From: an uncultured Collinsella sp.
GTDB lineage: Bacteria > Actinomycetota > Coriobacteriia > Coriobacteriales > Coriobacteriaceae
DNA: 28,028 nucleotides
Direction: 5' to 3'
Assembly (NCBI GenBank): GCA_900758885.1
Contig: CAAETD010000005.1
Coordinates: 1-28,028, forward strand
Shown here: one piece after another, positions 21,064-28,028 of the stretch
Position numbering within the stretch: position 1 is the first letter of the stretch
How the letters are laid out: the number at the start of each line of letters is the position of its first letter
Made by a program: the position numbers and the translations under genes
Notes under the pieces: model-generated
What the model was told of the DNA's origin: nothing
Databases searched by the model: none
Seen by the model: the letters and a program-made list of their open reading frames with translations, nothing else

Positions 21064-21722
21064 CACTCGTCGCCTCCGTTCTTTTTGCCGCGCGCCGTGG
21101 AGGGAATCGTCAAGCTGACCGTTCCCTTGCCCGATGCCCCCAGCAGTTCCTTGACGTCTTCGGGGTCAGCCGCCAGCGTCACCCATTCGATCTTGCCCTC
21201 GCGCGTGGCACCGGAATCTTCACTGGTATCGATCACGTACGCGCCGCACAACCGATCGGTTACGCCGTCTTTTTGCACATACACATCCACGTAGCTGCCC
21301 ACGCCCGTAGCACCGCCGACCGAGTGCTCGGCATCGACCGCCACCGAAACGGCGACCTTGCCCTTAGGCACCTCGAGCTTGTGACTCTCGGCCTTGGTGT
21401 AGACATTGCAGATCACGGCGTTTTTGGGAATACGCGAAGTCGTCACGTCGCCGCGCACCTGGCGCAGCTCGGTCGCCGCGTCACGCGGCAACAGGCTCGT
21501 CAGCCATTCCTGGGTTATGACATTGGTCTCATCGAGGGTCTCGCCCACATCGATATCGCGCGCCGCGACGCATACCTCGACGCGATCGCCACCGTACTTG
21601 GCCAAGGTCTCAGCCTGGACCTGTTCGGCTTGCGAGCGGATCGACGAGCCGTAAACCATGCAGAGCAGAGCAGCGAGCACGCCCGCGACCAGACTGATGG
21701 CGATGCGTTTGCTCTTGTTCAC
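21063..21722 (-). CDS. cpaB: CpaB/RcpC-like pilus assembly protein
   Basis: A SAF-domain protein of the CpaB/RcpC family. The 219-aa product has an N-terminal membrane helix (RIAISLVAGVLAALLCMVYG, about residues 6-25), the SAF domain (VCVAARDIDVGETLDETNV, about 50-68, then LLPRD and TTSRIPKNAVICN), and a C-terminal beta-rich domain (KVAVSVAVDAEHSVGG, then GSYVDVYVQKD). The start is GTG 21722 (VNKSKR), five bases after AGAGGAG; the ATG at 21737 would put that site inside the gene and has none of its own. First gene of the Tad operon; downstream genes overlap it one after another. Confidence 0.9.
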   Translation of the reverse strand: MNKSKRIAISLVAGVLAALLCMVYGSSIRSQAEQVQAETLAKYGGDRVEVCVAARDIDVGETLDETNVITQEWLTSLLPRDAATELRQVRGDVTTSRIPKNAVICNVYTKAESHKLEVPKGKVAVSVAVDAEHSVGGATGVGSYVDVYVQKDGVTDRLCGAYVIDTSEDSGATREGKIEWVTLAADPEDVKELLGASGKGTVSLTIPSTARGKKNGGDE

Positions 21723-21832
21723 GGCCGCTCCTCTCATGGCAGTGCCGGGCGAATGCCCGTACCACCATTGTCTGGGCGGTCAAAGTGCAAAGCGGCGCAA
21801 TTGCGATTTTGGTTTTCGATGTCAAACCAATC

Positions 21833-21883
21833 GCTGACCAAAAGCTGACCAGCCCGTCAAGCTCGTGGCAAGGTTTTGGTCAG
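21833..21883. promoter_or_regulatory. Repeated TGACC half-sites upstream of the Tad operon
   Basis: The 200-bp spacer before cpaB contains GCTGACC at 21833-21839 and again at 21844-21850 (inside GCTGACCAGC), and the inverted copy TTTTGGTCAG at 21874-21883 that is exactly complementary to CTGACCAAAA (21834-21843). A transcription factor binding site is plausible. I could not identify convincing -35/-10 boxes here. Confidence 0.45.
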
Positions 21884-21927
21884 TACGTCAGCAAACTGCA
21901 TGTTTCGAGGCTTTTCCGCAGCAAAAA

Positions 21928-21957
21928 AGCCGTCTCCCGAACAGTTGGGAGACGGCT
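21928..21957 (-). terminator. Terminator of rsgA
   Basis: A perfect 11-bp stem AGCCGTCTCCC/GGGAGACGGCT with an 8-base loop, followed by TTTTTT on the minus strand. It lies 17 bases beyond the rsgA stop codon and insulates the Tad operon. Confidence 0.92.
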
Positions 21958-21974
21958 GTCATAGGAAAAATCAA

Positions 21975-23159
21975 TTACAGATGGACATCGGGATCGAGCA
22001 TTTGAGCACTCACGCGCATGGATGACGCCAAGTTTTGGAACGTTTCCAAACGCAGGCTGTCGATCTGCCCGGCGTCCTCGGCCTCGCGAACGGCACAACC
22101 CGGCTCATGGGTATGCGTGCAATCGCCAAACCGGCACGCACGCGATGCCTCGACAATCTCGGGGAAGGCGCGCGCCAGACCCCGCTCGTGACCCACGAGC
22201 GGTAGGCTGCGTAGGCCCGGGGCATCGGCGATCACGCCGGCGTCGCCCGGTAGCGCCACCATCACGCGCGCGACGGTAGTGTGACGGCCCTGGTCGTCGC
22301 GTTCGCGCACACCGCCGGTCGCCAACGCATCGTGGCCCAGCAGCGCATTGAGCAGCGTCGACTTGCCGGCACCCGATTCGCCCAAAATCATGGCACAGCT
22401 CCCGGCGGGCACGCAGGCGCGTACCTCGTCCAGGCCGCGGCCCTCGGCAGAGGACGTCACGATTACGCGCACGTCCGGACCCACCAGGCAGCGCACGCGG
22501 TCCAGATCGCGCTCGAGCTCCTCGGCATCGCAACGGTCAGCTTTGGTGAGCACTACCACCGGCTCGGCATCGCAGTCGAGCGCCAACACCAGCGAACGCG
22601 CCACGCGGTCGAGCAGTACCTCGCCGGCACCGAGCGCCTGCACGATTAGCACGCTATCCACGTTGGAGCAGAGCACCTGGCGCTCTCCGCGGGCACGGCC
22701 GCGCCAACGCTCAAAGCTCGTACGGCGCGGCAGCACGCACTCAATCACGCCCATATCGTGCCCGGGAGCGCGGCGCACCGCCACACGGTCGCCCACGGCA
22801 GGCAGCAGGACCTCGTCCTCGCCGCGCGACTTGGCAAACCCCACGGCATGCTCGGCGCGGAAGGTATCGTTGGCAGTCGCCACCAGCGGAAACCCGCGAT
22901 CCAAGCGCACCACGGCGCCAAGCTGCATCTGCTCGGGCTCCTCGGCATGTGCGCAGAAATCATCAAAGGCAGTCTGCTGGGCTTCATCGACCGGCAGGTC
23001 ATCAAACGCCGGAACATCCTGCAGCGCATCGAGCCCCGGTACGCTCGCCAACAACTCCTCGGCAGACACGGGCGCTTCGGTCGCGAGCTTCCGACGACGG
23101 TCACGCTTAGCCCGCGCCCCCGTCGTCTTTTTCTTCGCTTTAGCCTTCGCCTTGCCCAC
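21975..23159 (-). CDS. rsgA: Ribosome small subunit-dependent GTPase A
   Basis: RsgA is a circularly permuted GTPase that helps late 30S maturation. G motifs appear in the permuted order: G4-like TKAD, then G1 GESGAGKSTLLN and G3 DAPGL. A C-terminal zinc motif CRFGDCTHTHEPGC follows. An OB-fold-like segment precedes the GTPase (about residues 95-150, GDRVAVRRAPGHDMG). The 394-aa product is longer than the usual 290-350 because of a Lys/Arg-rich N-terminal extension (VGKAKAKAKKKTTG). The start is GTG 23159, with GGGAGG six bases upstream; an in-frame ATG at 23273 would require translation through the terminator at 23213-23241 and is rejected. Confidence 0.95.
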   Translation of the reverse strand: MGKAKAKAKKKTTGARAKRDRRRKLATEAPVSAEELLASVPGLDALQDVPAFDDLPVDEAQQTAFDDFCAHAEEPEQMQLGAVVRLDRGFPLVATANDTFRAEHAVGFAKSRGEDEVLLPAVGDRVAVRRAPGHDMGVIECVLPRRTSFERWRGRARGERQVLCSNVDSVLIVQALGAGEVLLDRVARSLVLALDCDAEPVVVLTKADRCDAEELERDLDRVRCLVGPDVRVIVTSSAEGRGLDEVRACVPAGSCAMILGESGAGKSTLLNALLGHDALATGGVRERDDQGRHTTVARVMVALPGDAGVIADAPGLRSLPLVGHERGLARAFPEIVEASRACRFGDCTHTHEPGCAVREAEDAGQIDSLRLETFQNLASSMRVSAQMLDPDVHL

Positions 23160-23212
23160 AAGCGCCTCCCAGCACCACAAATCACAACTGAGCAGGTATT
23201 TTAAATCAAAAA

Positions 23213-23241
23213 GAGCTGGCCGGGCAAAGCCCGACCAGCTC
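23213..23241 (-). terminator. Terminator of the calcium-ATPase transcript
   Basis: A 13-bp stem GAGCTGGCCGGGC/GCCCGACCAGCTC with one G-U pair and an AAA loop, followed on the minus strand by TTTTTGATTT. It lies between the ATPase and rsgA. Confidence 0.85.
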
Positions 23242-23300
23242 ACAAACTTTCCCTCAGCCCTTTTCATCCGCACGGAAGAAAAGCCAGCAAGGATACCGCA

Positions 23301-23388
23301 GGGCCCGCCCCGGAAGCCCTTTCTCCCGAACGATCCCGCAGCGCGAAGCGCGAGGACCAGTGAGGGAGAAAGGGCGTGGGGCGGGCCC
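23301..23388. repeat. Large nested inverted repeat downstream of the ATPase
   Basis: Outer arms GGGCCCGCCCC (23301-23311) and GGGGCGGGCCC (23378-23388), and inner arms GCCCTTTCTCCC (23316-23327) and GGGAGAAAGGGC (23364-23375), are perfectly complementary. The loop carries a third palindrome, GCGCGAAGCGCG (23341-23352). No T run follows on either strand, so this is not a simple intrinsic terminator. It lies 12 bases after the ATPase stop codon and may protect the 3' end of the message. Confidence 0.75.
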
Positions 23389-23399
23389 GGACGAGTACG

Positions 23400-26081
23400 C
23401 TACTCTTTCTCCACGGCGCGCATGATCGCCTTGTAGATCTCCATCAGCGGGATGATCAGGAAGGCCAGGCCCAGCGCGGCAAGAACGCCCTTGAGTTCAA
23501 GCGTCACAGGGCCGAAGAACATCTCGGCAAGCGTCGGCTGAACGGTCACGATAACCGTCAGTACCAGCGCCAACGCGGCCGAAGCCCACAGCCACTTGTT
23601 CTGCTTCTTCATGGTGAACAGCGACGCACGACGGCTGCGCATATTGAAGCAGTGGAAAATCTCGACCATGTTGAGCGTGATGAACGCCATCATCACGCCT
23701 TCCTCGTCGGCATTGCCGGCGATCATATCGGCGATGTGGATGTAGCCCATGTCAAAGTACACGCCCACAAAGAAGCTCGCCAGCACCAGCACGGTGATGA
23801 TCAGGCCCTGGACCACGCAGTCCAGACCCATATGTCCGGCAAAGACGCCGTCCTTGGCGTTGCGCGGCTTGCGCTTCATGATGTCGCCCTCGGCATCCTC
23901 CATGCCCAGCGCGAGCGCGGGGAAGCAGTCGGTGACCAGGTTCACCCACAGCAGCTGCACCGGCTGAAAGATGGTAAAGCCGATGAGCGTGGCGATAAAC
24001 ACCGAGAACACCTCGGCAAGGTTGGCCGAAAGCAGGAACTGGATGACCTTGCGGATGTTGTCGTAGATGCGACGGCCCTCTTCGCAGGCACCGATGATGG
24101 TGGCGAAGTTGTCATCGGCGAGCACCATGTCGGCAACGTTCTTGGTGACGTCGGTACCGGTGATGCCCATGCCCACGCCGATGTCGGCACGCTTGATGGA
24201 CGGGGCGTCGTTGACGCCGTCGCCCGTCATGGCCACGATCTGGTCGCGCGACTTCCAAGCCTCGACGATGCGGGTCTTATGCTCGGGCTGAACGCGGGCG
24301 TACACGCCGTAGTCCTCGATGTGCGCGTCGAGCTCCTCGTCGCTCATGCGATCGAGGTCGGCACCGGTGATGGCATGGCTGCGATCGGTGACGATGCCCA
24401 GCTGCTTGGCGATGGCCACGGCGGTGTCGATGTGGTCGCCCGTAATCATGACGGTGCGGATACCGGCGTCGTGCGCCTCGCGGATGGCGTCGGCGACCTC
24501 GGGGCGGACCGGGTCAATCATGCCGGACAGGCCGCAGAAGACCAGGTCATGCTCGAGCGCGGCGGGGCTGCAGTCGGCCGGGACCTCGGTGTAGGTGCGG
24601 CTTGCCAGCGCCAGCACGCGCAGGGCCTCGTCGGCCATGGCCTTGTTGGCGGCCACGAGCTCGGCGCGACGCTCCTCGGTCAGGGGGACAACCTTGTCGC
24701 CCTCGTAGATATGGGTACACAGGCCGATCACCACGTCGGGCGCGCCCTTGGTGTACTGCTCGTACTCGCCGTCCAGGGTCTCGACGACCACGGACATCAT
24801 CTTGCGGCCCGAGTCAAACGGGGCCTCGCCCACGCGCGGATGCTCGGCAGTCAGGCCAGTGAGCCCCGCCTTGCCGGCGTCGTTGACGAGCGCGCACTCA
24901 GTCGGCTCACCCACGGCCTCGCCCAGCTCCTCGTCCCACTGGGCGTCGGAGCACAGCGCCATGCCGGCCAGGAACTTCTCCTTAGGCGCAGCGAGCTCGT
25001 GCTTGACGACAGTCATCTTGTTTTGGGTAAGGGTACCGGTCTTGTCCGAGCAGATGGTCTGCGTGCAGCCGAGAGTCTCGACGGCAGAGAGCTTGCGGAT
25101 GATTGCCTGGCGCTTGGCCATCTTGGTCACGCCAAGCGACAGCACGATGGTCACGACGGCAACCAGGCCCTCGGGGATGGCGGCGACGGCAAGCGAGACG
25201 GCGACCATAAAGGTGTCGAGCAGCGCGGTCGGGTCGGTGAGAACGTTGCCCACGCCGTGGCGGATGATGTCAACGCCAAAGATGACGACGCAGATGACGA
25301 TAACCATGATGGTGAGGATGCGGCTGAGCTCGGCAAGCTTCACCTGCAGCGGTGTGAGCTCTTCCTTAGCCTCGGCCAGGGCGCCGGCGATCTTACCCAT
25401 CTCGGTGTTCATGCCGGTGCCGACCACGACGGCGCGGCCGCGGCCGTATACCACGGTGGAACCCATGTAGCACATGTTCTTGCGGTCGCCGAGCGGCACG
25501 TCATCGGTGCCGGTGGCGAGCTCGATCACGTTGGCATGCTTCTCGACAGGCACGGACTCGCCGGTAAGGGCGGCCTCCTCGATCTTCATCGTGGCGCTCT
25601 CGAGCACGCGGCAGTCGGCCGGGACGGAGTCGCCCGCCTCGAGCATGATCACATCGCCGGGCACGAGCTCGGCGCTCGGCAGGTGCACGAGCTTGCCGTC
25701 GCGCAGAACCTTGGACTGCGCGGCGCTCATCTCCTGCAGGGCCTCGAGAGCTTCCTCGCTCTTGGCCTCCTGAACCACGCCCAGCACCGAGTTGACGATA
25801 ACGACGAACATGATGATGGCGACATCGGCAAAGTCCGCCTCGCCCTTAACCATGCCCGTGAGCGCGCTGATGACGGCGGCAACGATCAGCATGATGACCA
25901 TGGGGTCGGCCATCTGCTCAAAGAAGCGCTTCCACAACGGTGTCTTCTCGGCTTCCTCGAGCTTGTTAGGGCCTGTCTTGGCGAGGCGCGACGACGCCTC
26001 GTCGTTGCTCAGGCCGAGGTACTCATCGACACCTTGGTCGCTGAGTACCTCCGCCGCGGCGGACAGGTATTCCTTTTGCAT
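23400..26081 (-). CDS. P-type calcium-transporting ATPase
   Basis: An 893-aa P2A-type ATPase, exporting Ca2+ from the cytosol by SERCA-like homology. The cation ATPase N-terminal segment is at 1-60; the actuator motif TGES at 173-176; the M4 motif AAIPEGL (300-306); the phosphorylated DKTGTLT (Asp346); the nucleotide domain with KGAPD; the hinge TGDGVNDAP; M5 NLAEVF and M6 NLVTDCFPALALGM. The asparagine, glutamate and aspartate residues that form the two calcium sites in SERCA have equivalents here (PEGL Glu, M5 Asn/Glu, M6 Asn/Asp). The start ATG has AGGAGGGG upstream, partly enclosed in the leader hairpin. Substrate specificity (Ca2+ rather than Mn2+) is inferred. Confidence 0.93.
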   Translation of the reverse strand: MQKEYLSAAAEVLSDQGVDEYLGLSNDEASSRLAKTGPNKLEEAEKTPLWKRFFEQMADPMVIMLIVAAVISALTGMVKGEADFADVAIIMFVVIVNSVLGVVQEAKSEEALEALQEMSAAQSKVLRDGKLVHLPSAELVPGDVIMLEAGDSVPADCRVLESATMKIEEAALTGESVPVEKHANVIELATGTDDVPLGDRKNMCYMGSTVVYGRGRAVVVGTGMNTEMGKIAGALAEAKEELTPLQVKLAELSRILTIMVIVICVVIFGVDIIRHGVGNVLTDPTALLDTFMVAVSLAVAAIPEGLVAVVTIVLSLGVTKMAKRQAIIRKLSAVETLGCTQTICSDKTGTLTQNKMTVVKHELAAPKEKFLAGMALCSDAQWDEELGEAVGEPTECALVNDAGKAGLTGLTAEHPRVGEAPFDSGRKMMSVVVETLDGEYEQYTKGAPDVVIGLCTHIYEGDKVVPLTEERRAELVAANKAMADEALRVLALASRTYTEVPADCSPAALEHDLVFCGLSGMIDPVRPEVADAIREAHDAGIRTVMITGDHIDTAVAIAKQLGIVTDRSHAITGADLDRMSDEELDAHIEDYGVYARVQPEHKTRIVEAWKSRDQIVAMTGDGVNDAPSIKRADIGVGMGITGTDVTKNVADMVLADDNFATIIGACEEGRRIYDNIRKVIQFLLSANLAEVFSVFIATLIGFTIFQPVQLLWVNLVTDCFPALALGMEDAEGDIMKRKPRNAKDGVFAGHMGLDCVVQGLIITVLVLASFFVGVYFDMGYIHIADMIAGNADEEGVMMAFITLNMVEIFHCFNMRSRRASLFTMKKQNKWLWASAALALVLTVIVTVQPTLAEMFFGPVTLELKGVLAALGLAFLIIPLMEIYKAIMRAVEKE

Positions 26082-26092
26082 ATAGAGTCCCC

Positions 26093-26144
26093 TCCTGGGA
26101 TTCGGGCCACTCAGCAGATTGATGCCCGATCATAATTCCCAGGA
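26093..26144 (-). promoter_or_regulatory. Leader hairpin that overlaps the ATPase ribosome-binding site
   Basis: In the ATPase leader TCCTGGGA (26137-26144 read on the minus strand) pairs with TCCCAGGA (26093-26100), and TCGGGC with GCCCGA (26102-26107 and 26124-26129). The 3' arm runs directly into the Shine-Dalgarno AGGAGGGG (26089-26096). Folding would therefore mask part of the site. I could not match this to a named riboswitch such as yybP-ykoY. Confidence 0.55.
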
Positions 26145-26523
26145 GAAGGGCAAGGGCTCATCAAGGCTGCCGTGCTGAGCGGCAGTTGATAGTGGAGCTA
26201 TGGTACCCCAAAGCGGCGCGTCTAGCCAAAACATTCCAATTGGAAACACGGCTCGAGTGCAACGATGCAGACCGTGTGATGCTCAACATTGACAAAACGT
26301 TTTTTCTTCGGCGCATCGTCAAACTGAAATATCGCCCAGATAGCAGCGATCCGAACGGTTGATAAAGTTTTTTCATATACCGTTTTTACCGCAAAAAATG
26401 AACTTCTAATTCGGCATACGGTCGATTTTTGAGGGTATTCGGTCGTCATTTCGTTATAATCATCTCAGTTTTATTTCTTATGGTTTATCTATCAGCGCAA
26501 GACGATGTCAGATGGAGGTCTGA
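26145..26523. other. Divergent spacer between the ATPase and pyk
   Basis: No convincing gene is seen in this stretch, which is more A/T-rich than its surroundings. It contains a small hairpin CTGCCG/CGGCAG at about 26167-26185, a 12-bp palindrome TTCCAATTGGAA (26234-26245), and at its right side the pyk promoter elements listed separately. A minus-strand open frame of about 75 codons (26222-26449) has no ribosome-binding site and reads through low-complexity sequence. Confidence 0.55.
26419..26460 (+). promoter_or_regulatory. pyk promoter region with CGGTCG direct repeats
   Basis: A perfect TATAAT -10 box lies at 26455-26460, 63 bases before the pyk ATG. The -35 is not obvious: TTGAGG is 20 bases upstream. 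Two CGGTCG repeats (26419-26424 and 26440-26445) start exactly 21 bases apart, that is two helical turns, just upstream of the -10. A regulator binding one face of the DNA is plausible. Confidence 0.6.
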
Positions 26524-27984
26524 ATGTACAAGCGCACCAAGATTGTATGCACCATGGGTCCCGCCTGCGATAGCGACGAGACCATCCGCGAGATGATCAA
26601 GGCGGGCATGAACGTCGCCCGTTTTAACTTCTCGCACGGATCCTACGACGAGCACCACGGTCGCATCGAGCGCGTCCGTCGTATTTCCAAGGAGCTCGGT
26701 CTGCCCGTCGGCATCCTGCTCGACACCAAGGGCCCCGAGGTCCGCACCGGCCTTCTGGTCGACGGCAAGAAGGTTGCCGTCAAGACCGGCGATAAGATCG
26801 TCGTCACCGCTCAGCCCACGTCCGAGGATTTCCACGGCACCTCTGAGCACATCTCCCTCGACTACCTGGCTCTGCCCTCCGAGGTCGAGAAGGGTTCCCT
26901 TATCCTGATCGATGATGGTCTGGTTGCCCTCGAGGTCGAGTCCGTCGACGGCCAGGACATGACCTGCGTCGTTAAGAACGACGGCCTGATCGGCGAGCGC
27001 AAGGGCGTCAACATGCCCAACGTCAACATTTCGCTGCCCGCTATCACCGAGCGCGATCGTCAGGACATCCTCTTTGGCCTGACCGAGAACATCGACTACA
27101 TCGCCGCTTCCTTCATCCGTGACGGCGAGTCCGTCCGCGGCATTCGCAAGCTTTGCCGCGAGAACGGTGGCGAGCACGTGACAATCTTCCCGAAGATCGA
27201 GTGCGCCCTGGGCGTCGAGAACTTTGACGAGATCCTCGAGGCTTCCGACGGCATCATGGTCGCCCGTGGCGACCTGGGCATCGAGATCAAGCCCGAGCTC
27301 GTTCCCCACATCCAGAAGGAGATCATCGCCAAGTGCAACGCGGCCTACAAGCCCGTTATCACCGCTACGCAGATGCTCGACTCCATGCAGCAGAACCCGC
27401 GCCCGACGCGCGCCGAGGTTGCCGACGTTGCTAACGCCATCTACGACGGCACCGACGCCGTTATGCTCTCTGGCGAGTCCGCTGCCGGTAAGTACCCGGT
27501 CGAGGCCGTCAAGATGCAGGCCAGCATTGCTCTCGAGACTGAGAAGTACCTCCCGGCTCACGCTCCGCTCGAGGTTCCGGCTGACGCTCACGGCACCCGC
27601 GTCGTCAACAACGTTGTGGGTATGTCCGCTGTGAACATGGCTACCACCGTTGGCGCCAAGTGCATCACCGTGCCGACGACCACCGGTCGTACCGCTCGCC
27701 TGATCTCGCACTTCCGTCCCAACATGCCGATCTGCGCGTTCTCCCGCCACGAGTGGGCCGTCCAGCAGATGATTATGTACTGGGGCGTTATCCCGCACCA
27801 GGCCGAGATTACCCAGGGCACCGTCAACGGCACGATCGTCAAGGCGATCGAGACCGCTAAGGAGCTCGGCTACGTCGAGGCCGGCGATCTGACCGTCGCC
27901 ACCGCCGGCGACCCCCGCATGAGCGTCCAGCTCGAGGACAAGGTCTCCTCGACCAACGTCGCTTACGTCGCTCAGGTGCGCTAA
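26524..27984 (+). CDS. pyk: Pyruvate kinase
   Basis: Pyruvate kinase converts phosphoenolpyruvate and ADP into pyruvate and ATP, the last step of glycolysis. The start ATG follows GATGGAGG. Visible motifs are RTKIVCTMGPA (residues 4-14), NVARFNFSHG (30-39), the TIM-barrel DTKGPEVRTG, the FPKIEC active-site lysine and glutamate (about residue 220), MVARGDLGIEI (about 240-250), and the ADP/substrate region TATQMLDSM and PTRAEVADVANAIYDGTDA. The C-terminal regulatory domain follows. At 486 aa it has the common bacterial length without the extra PEP-utiliser domain found in some Bacillota. It is the only large gene on the plus strand and is monocistronic as far as the window shows. Confidence 0.98.
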   Translation: MYKRTKIVCTMGPACDSDETIREMIKAGMNVARFNFSHGSYDEHHGRIERVRRISKELGLPVGILLDTKGPEVRTGLLVDGKKVAVKTGDKIVVTAQPTSEDFHGTSEHISLDYLALPSEVEKGSLILIDDGLVALEVESVDGQDMTCVVKNDGLIGERKGVNMPNVNISLPAITERDRQDILFGLTENIDYIAASFIRDGESVRGIRKLCRENGGEHVTIFPKIECALGVENFDEILEASDGIMVARGDLGIEIKPELVPHIQKEIIAKCNAAYKPVITATQMLDSMQQNPRPTRAEVADVANAIYDGTDAVMLSGESAAGKYPVEAVKMQASIALETEKYLPAHAPLEVPADAHGTRVVNNVVGMSAVNMATTVGAKCITVPTTTGRTARLISHFRPNMPICAFSRHEWAVQQMIMYWGVIPHQAEITQGTVNGTIVKAIETAKELGYVEAGDLTVATAGDPRMSVQLEDKVSSTNVAYVAQVR

Positions 27985-28028
27985 AACGCACTTGCAAGCA
28001 TACTTGCATTGCAAAGGGCCCGGAAGGC
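27985..28028 (+). other. Sequence downstream of pyk, cut by the window end
   Basis: A weak GCAAG-CATA-CTTGC hairpin lies shortly after the stop codon. The final bases GGGCCCGGAAGGC could be the left arm of a stronger terminator beyond the window. Nothing more can be said. Confidence 0.35.

Noticed and set aside
23160..23273. Longer RsgA start at 23273
   Set aside because: It would include the hairpin terminator at 23213-23241 in the coding sequence; GTG 23159 has a proper ribosome-binding site.
23376..26135. Forward open frame of 919 codons opposite the calcium ATPase
   Set aside because: It is antisense to an unambiguous P-type ATPase; its composition (His, Asp, Val, Gly rich) is the usual mirror image of a GC-rich gene.
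26485..28014. Reverse open frame of 509 codons opposite pyk
   Set aside because: Antisense to pyruvate kinase, whose motifs are complete; no independent evidence.

Overview
The window looks like a chromosomal segment of a high-GC Gram-positive bacterium of the Coriobacteriia, most likely Collinsella or a close relative. This is inferred from GC-rich codon use, the Flp/Tad pilus gene set with TadE-type pseudopilins, and the style of the housekeeping proteins; no taxonomic marker is present to prove it. Almost every gene is on the minus strand. The exceptions are a 57-codon membrane peptide at 2344-2517 and pyruvate kinase at the right edge.

Layout: (1) 1-780: two identical tRNA-Arg(ACG) genes and a 125-aa protein of unknown function. 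(2) 949-4931: serS, a divergent small membrane protein, proC, rlmH and an SPFH/stomatin protein. (3) 4989-5306: tRNA-Leu(CAG) with an unusual partly duplicated, hairpin-rich element. (4) 5350-10842: tatD and rsmA overlap; metG, rsmI and a GH5-like protein form a second tight run. (5) 11100-11399: tRNA-Phe(GAA) with a second element of the same architecture as the tRNA-Leu one. (6) 11523-12073: a toxin-antitoxin-like pair. (7) 12132-21722: a long, tightly overlapping Tad/Flp pilus operon, read cpaB, tadZ, tadA, tadB, tadC, flp, unknown membrane protein, small pilin-like gene, tadE-like, tadG-like, tadE-like, DUF192. (8) 21975-28028: rsgA, a P-type calcium ATPase and pyk.

How the genes work together: region 7 encodes a complete inner machine for a type IVb pilus: motor TadA, platform TadB and TadC, localiser TadZ, CpaB, the pilin Flp and several pseudopilins. 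No prepilin peptidase is in the window. Much of the rest supports translation: SerRS, MetRS, RsmA, RsmI, RlmH, RsgA and four tRNA genes.

The most interesting unexplained structure is the tRNA-associated element. Next to tRNA-Leu and tRNA-Phe, the terminator plus the 3' end of the tRNA is duplicated, followed by a chain of GC-rich hairpins and then an opposite-strand T-arm look-alike. A motif with fixed spacing (TTCRANTCC, TG, CATAA) is shared by these two sites and by the tRNA-Arg site. Other points of note are a GH5 protein lacking its acid/base glutamate, a cysteine-rich metal-site-like motif in the large Tad surface protein, a common A|QxTxE processing site in four pilin-like proteins, and a hairpin that covers the calcium-ATPase ribosome-binding site.
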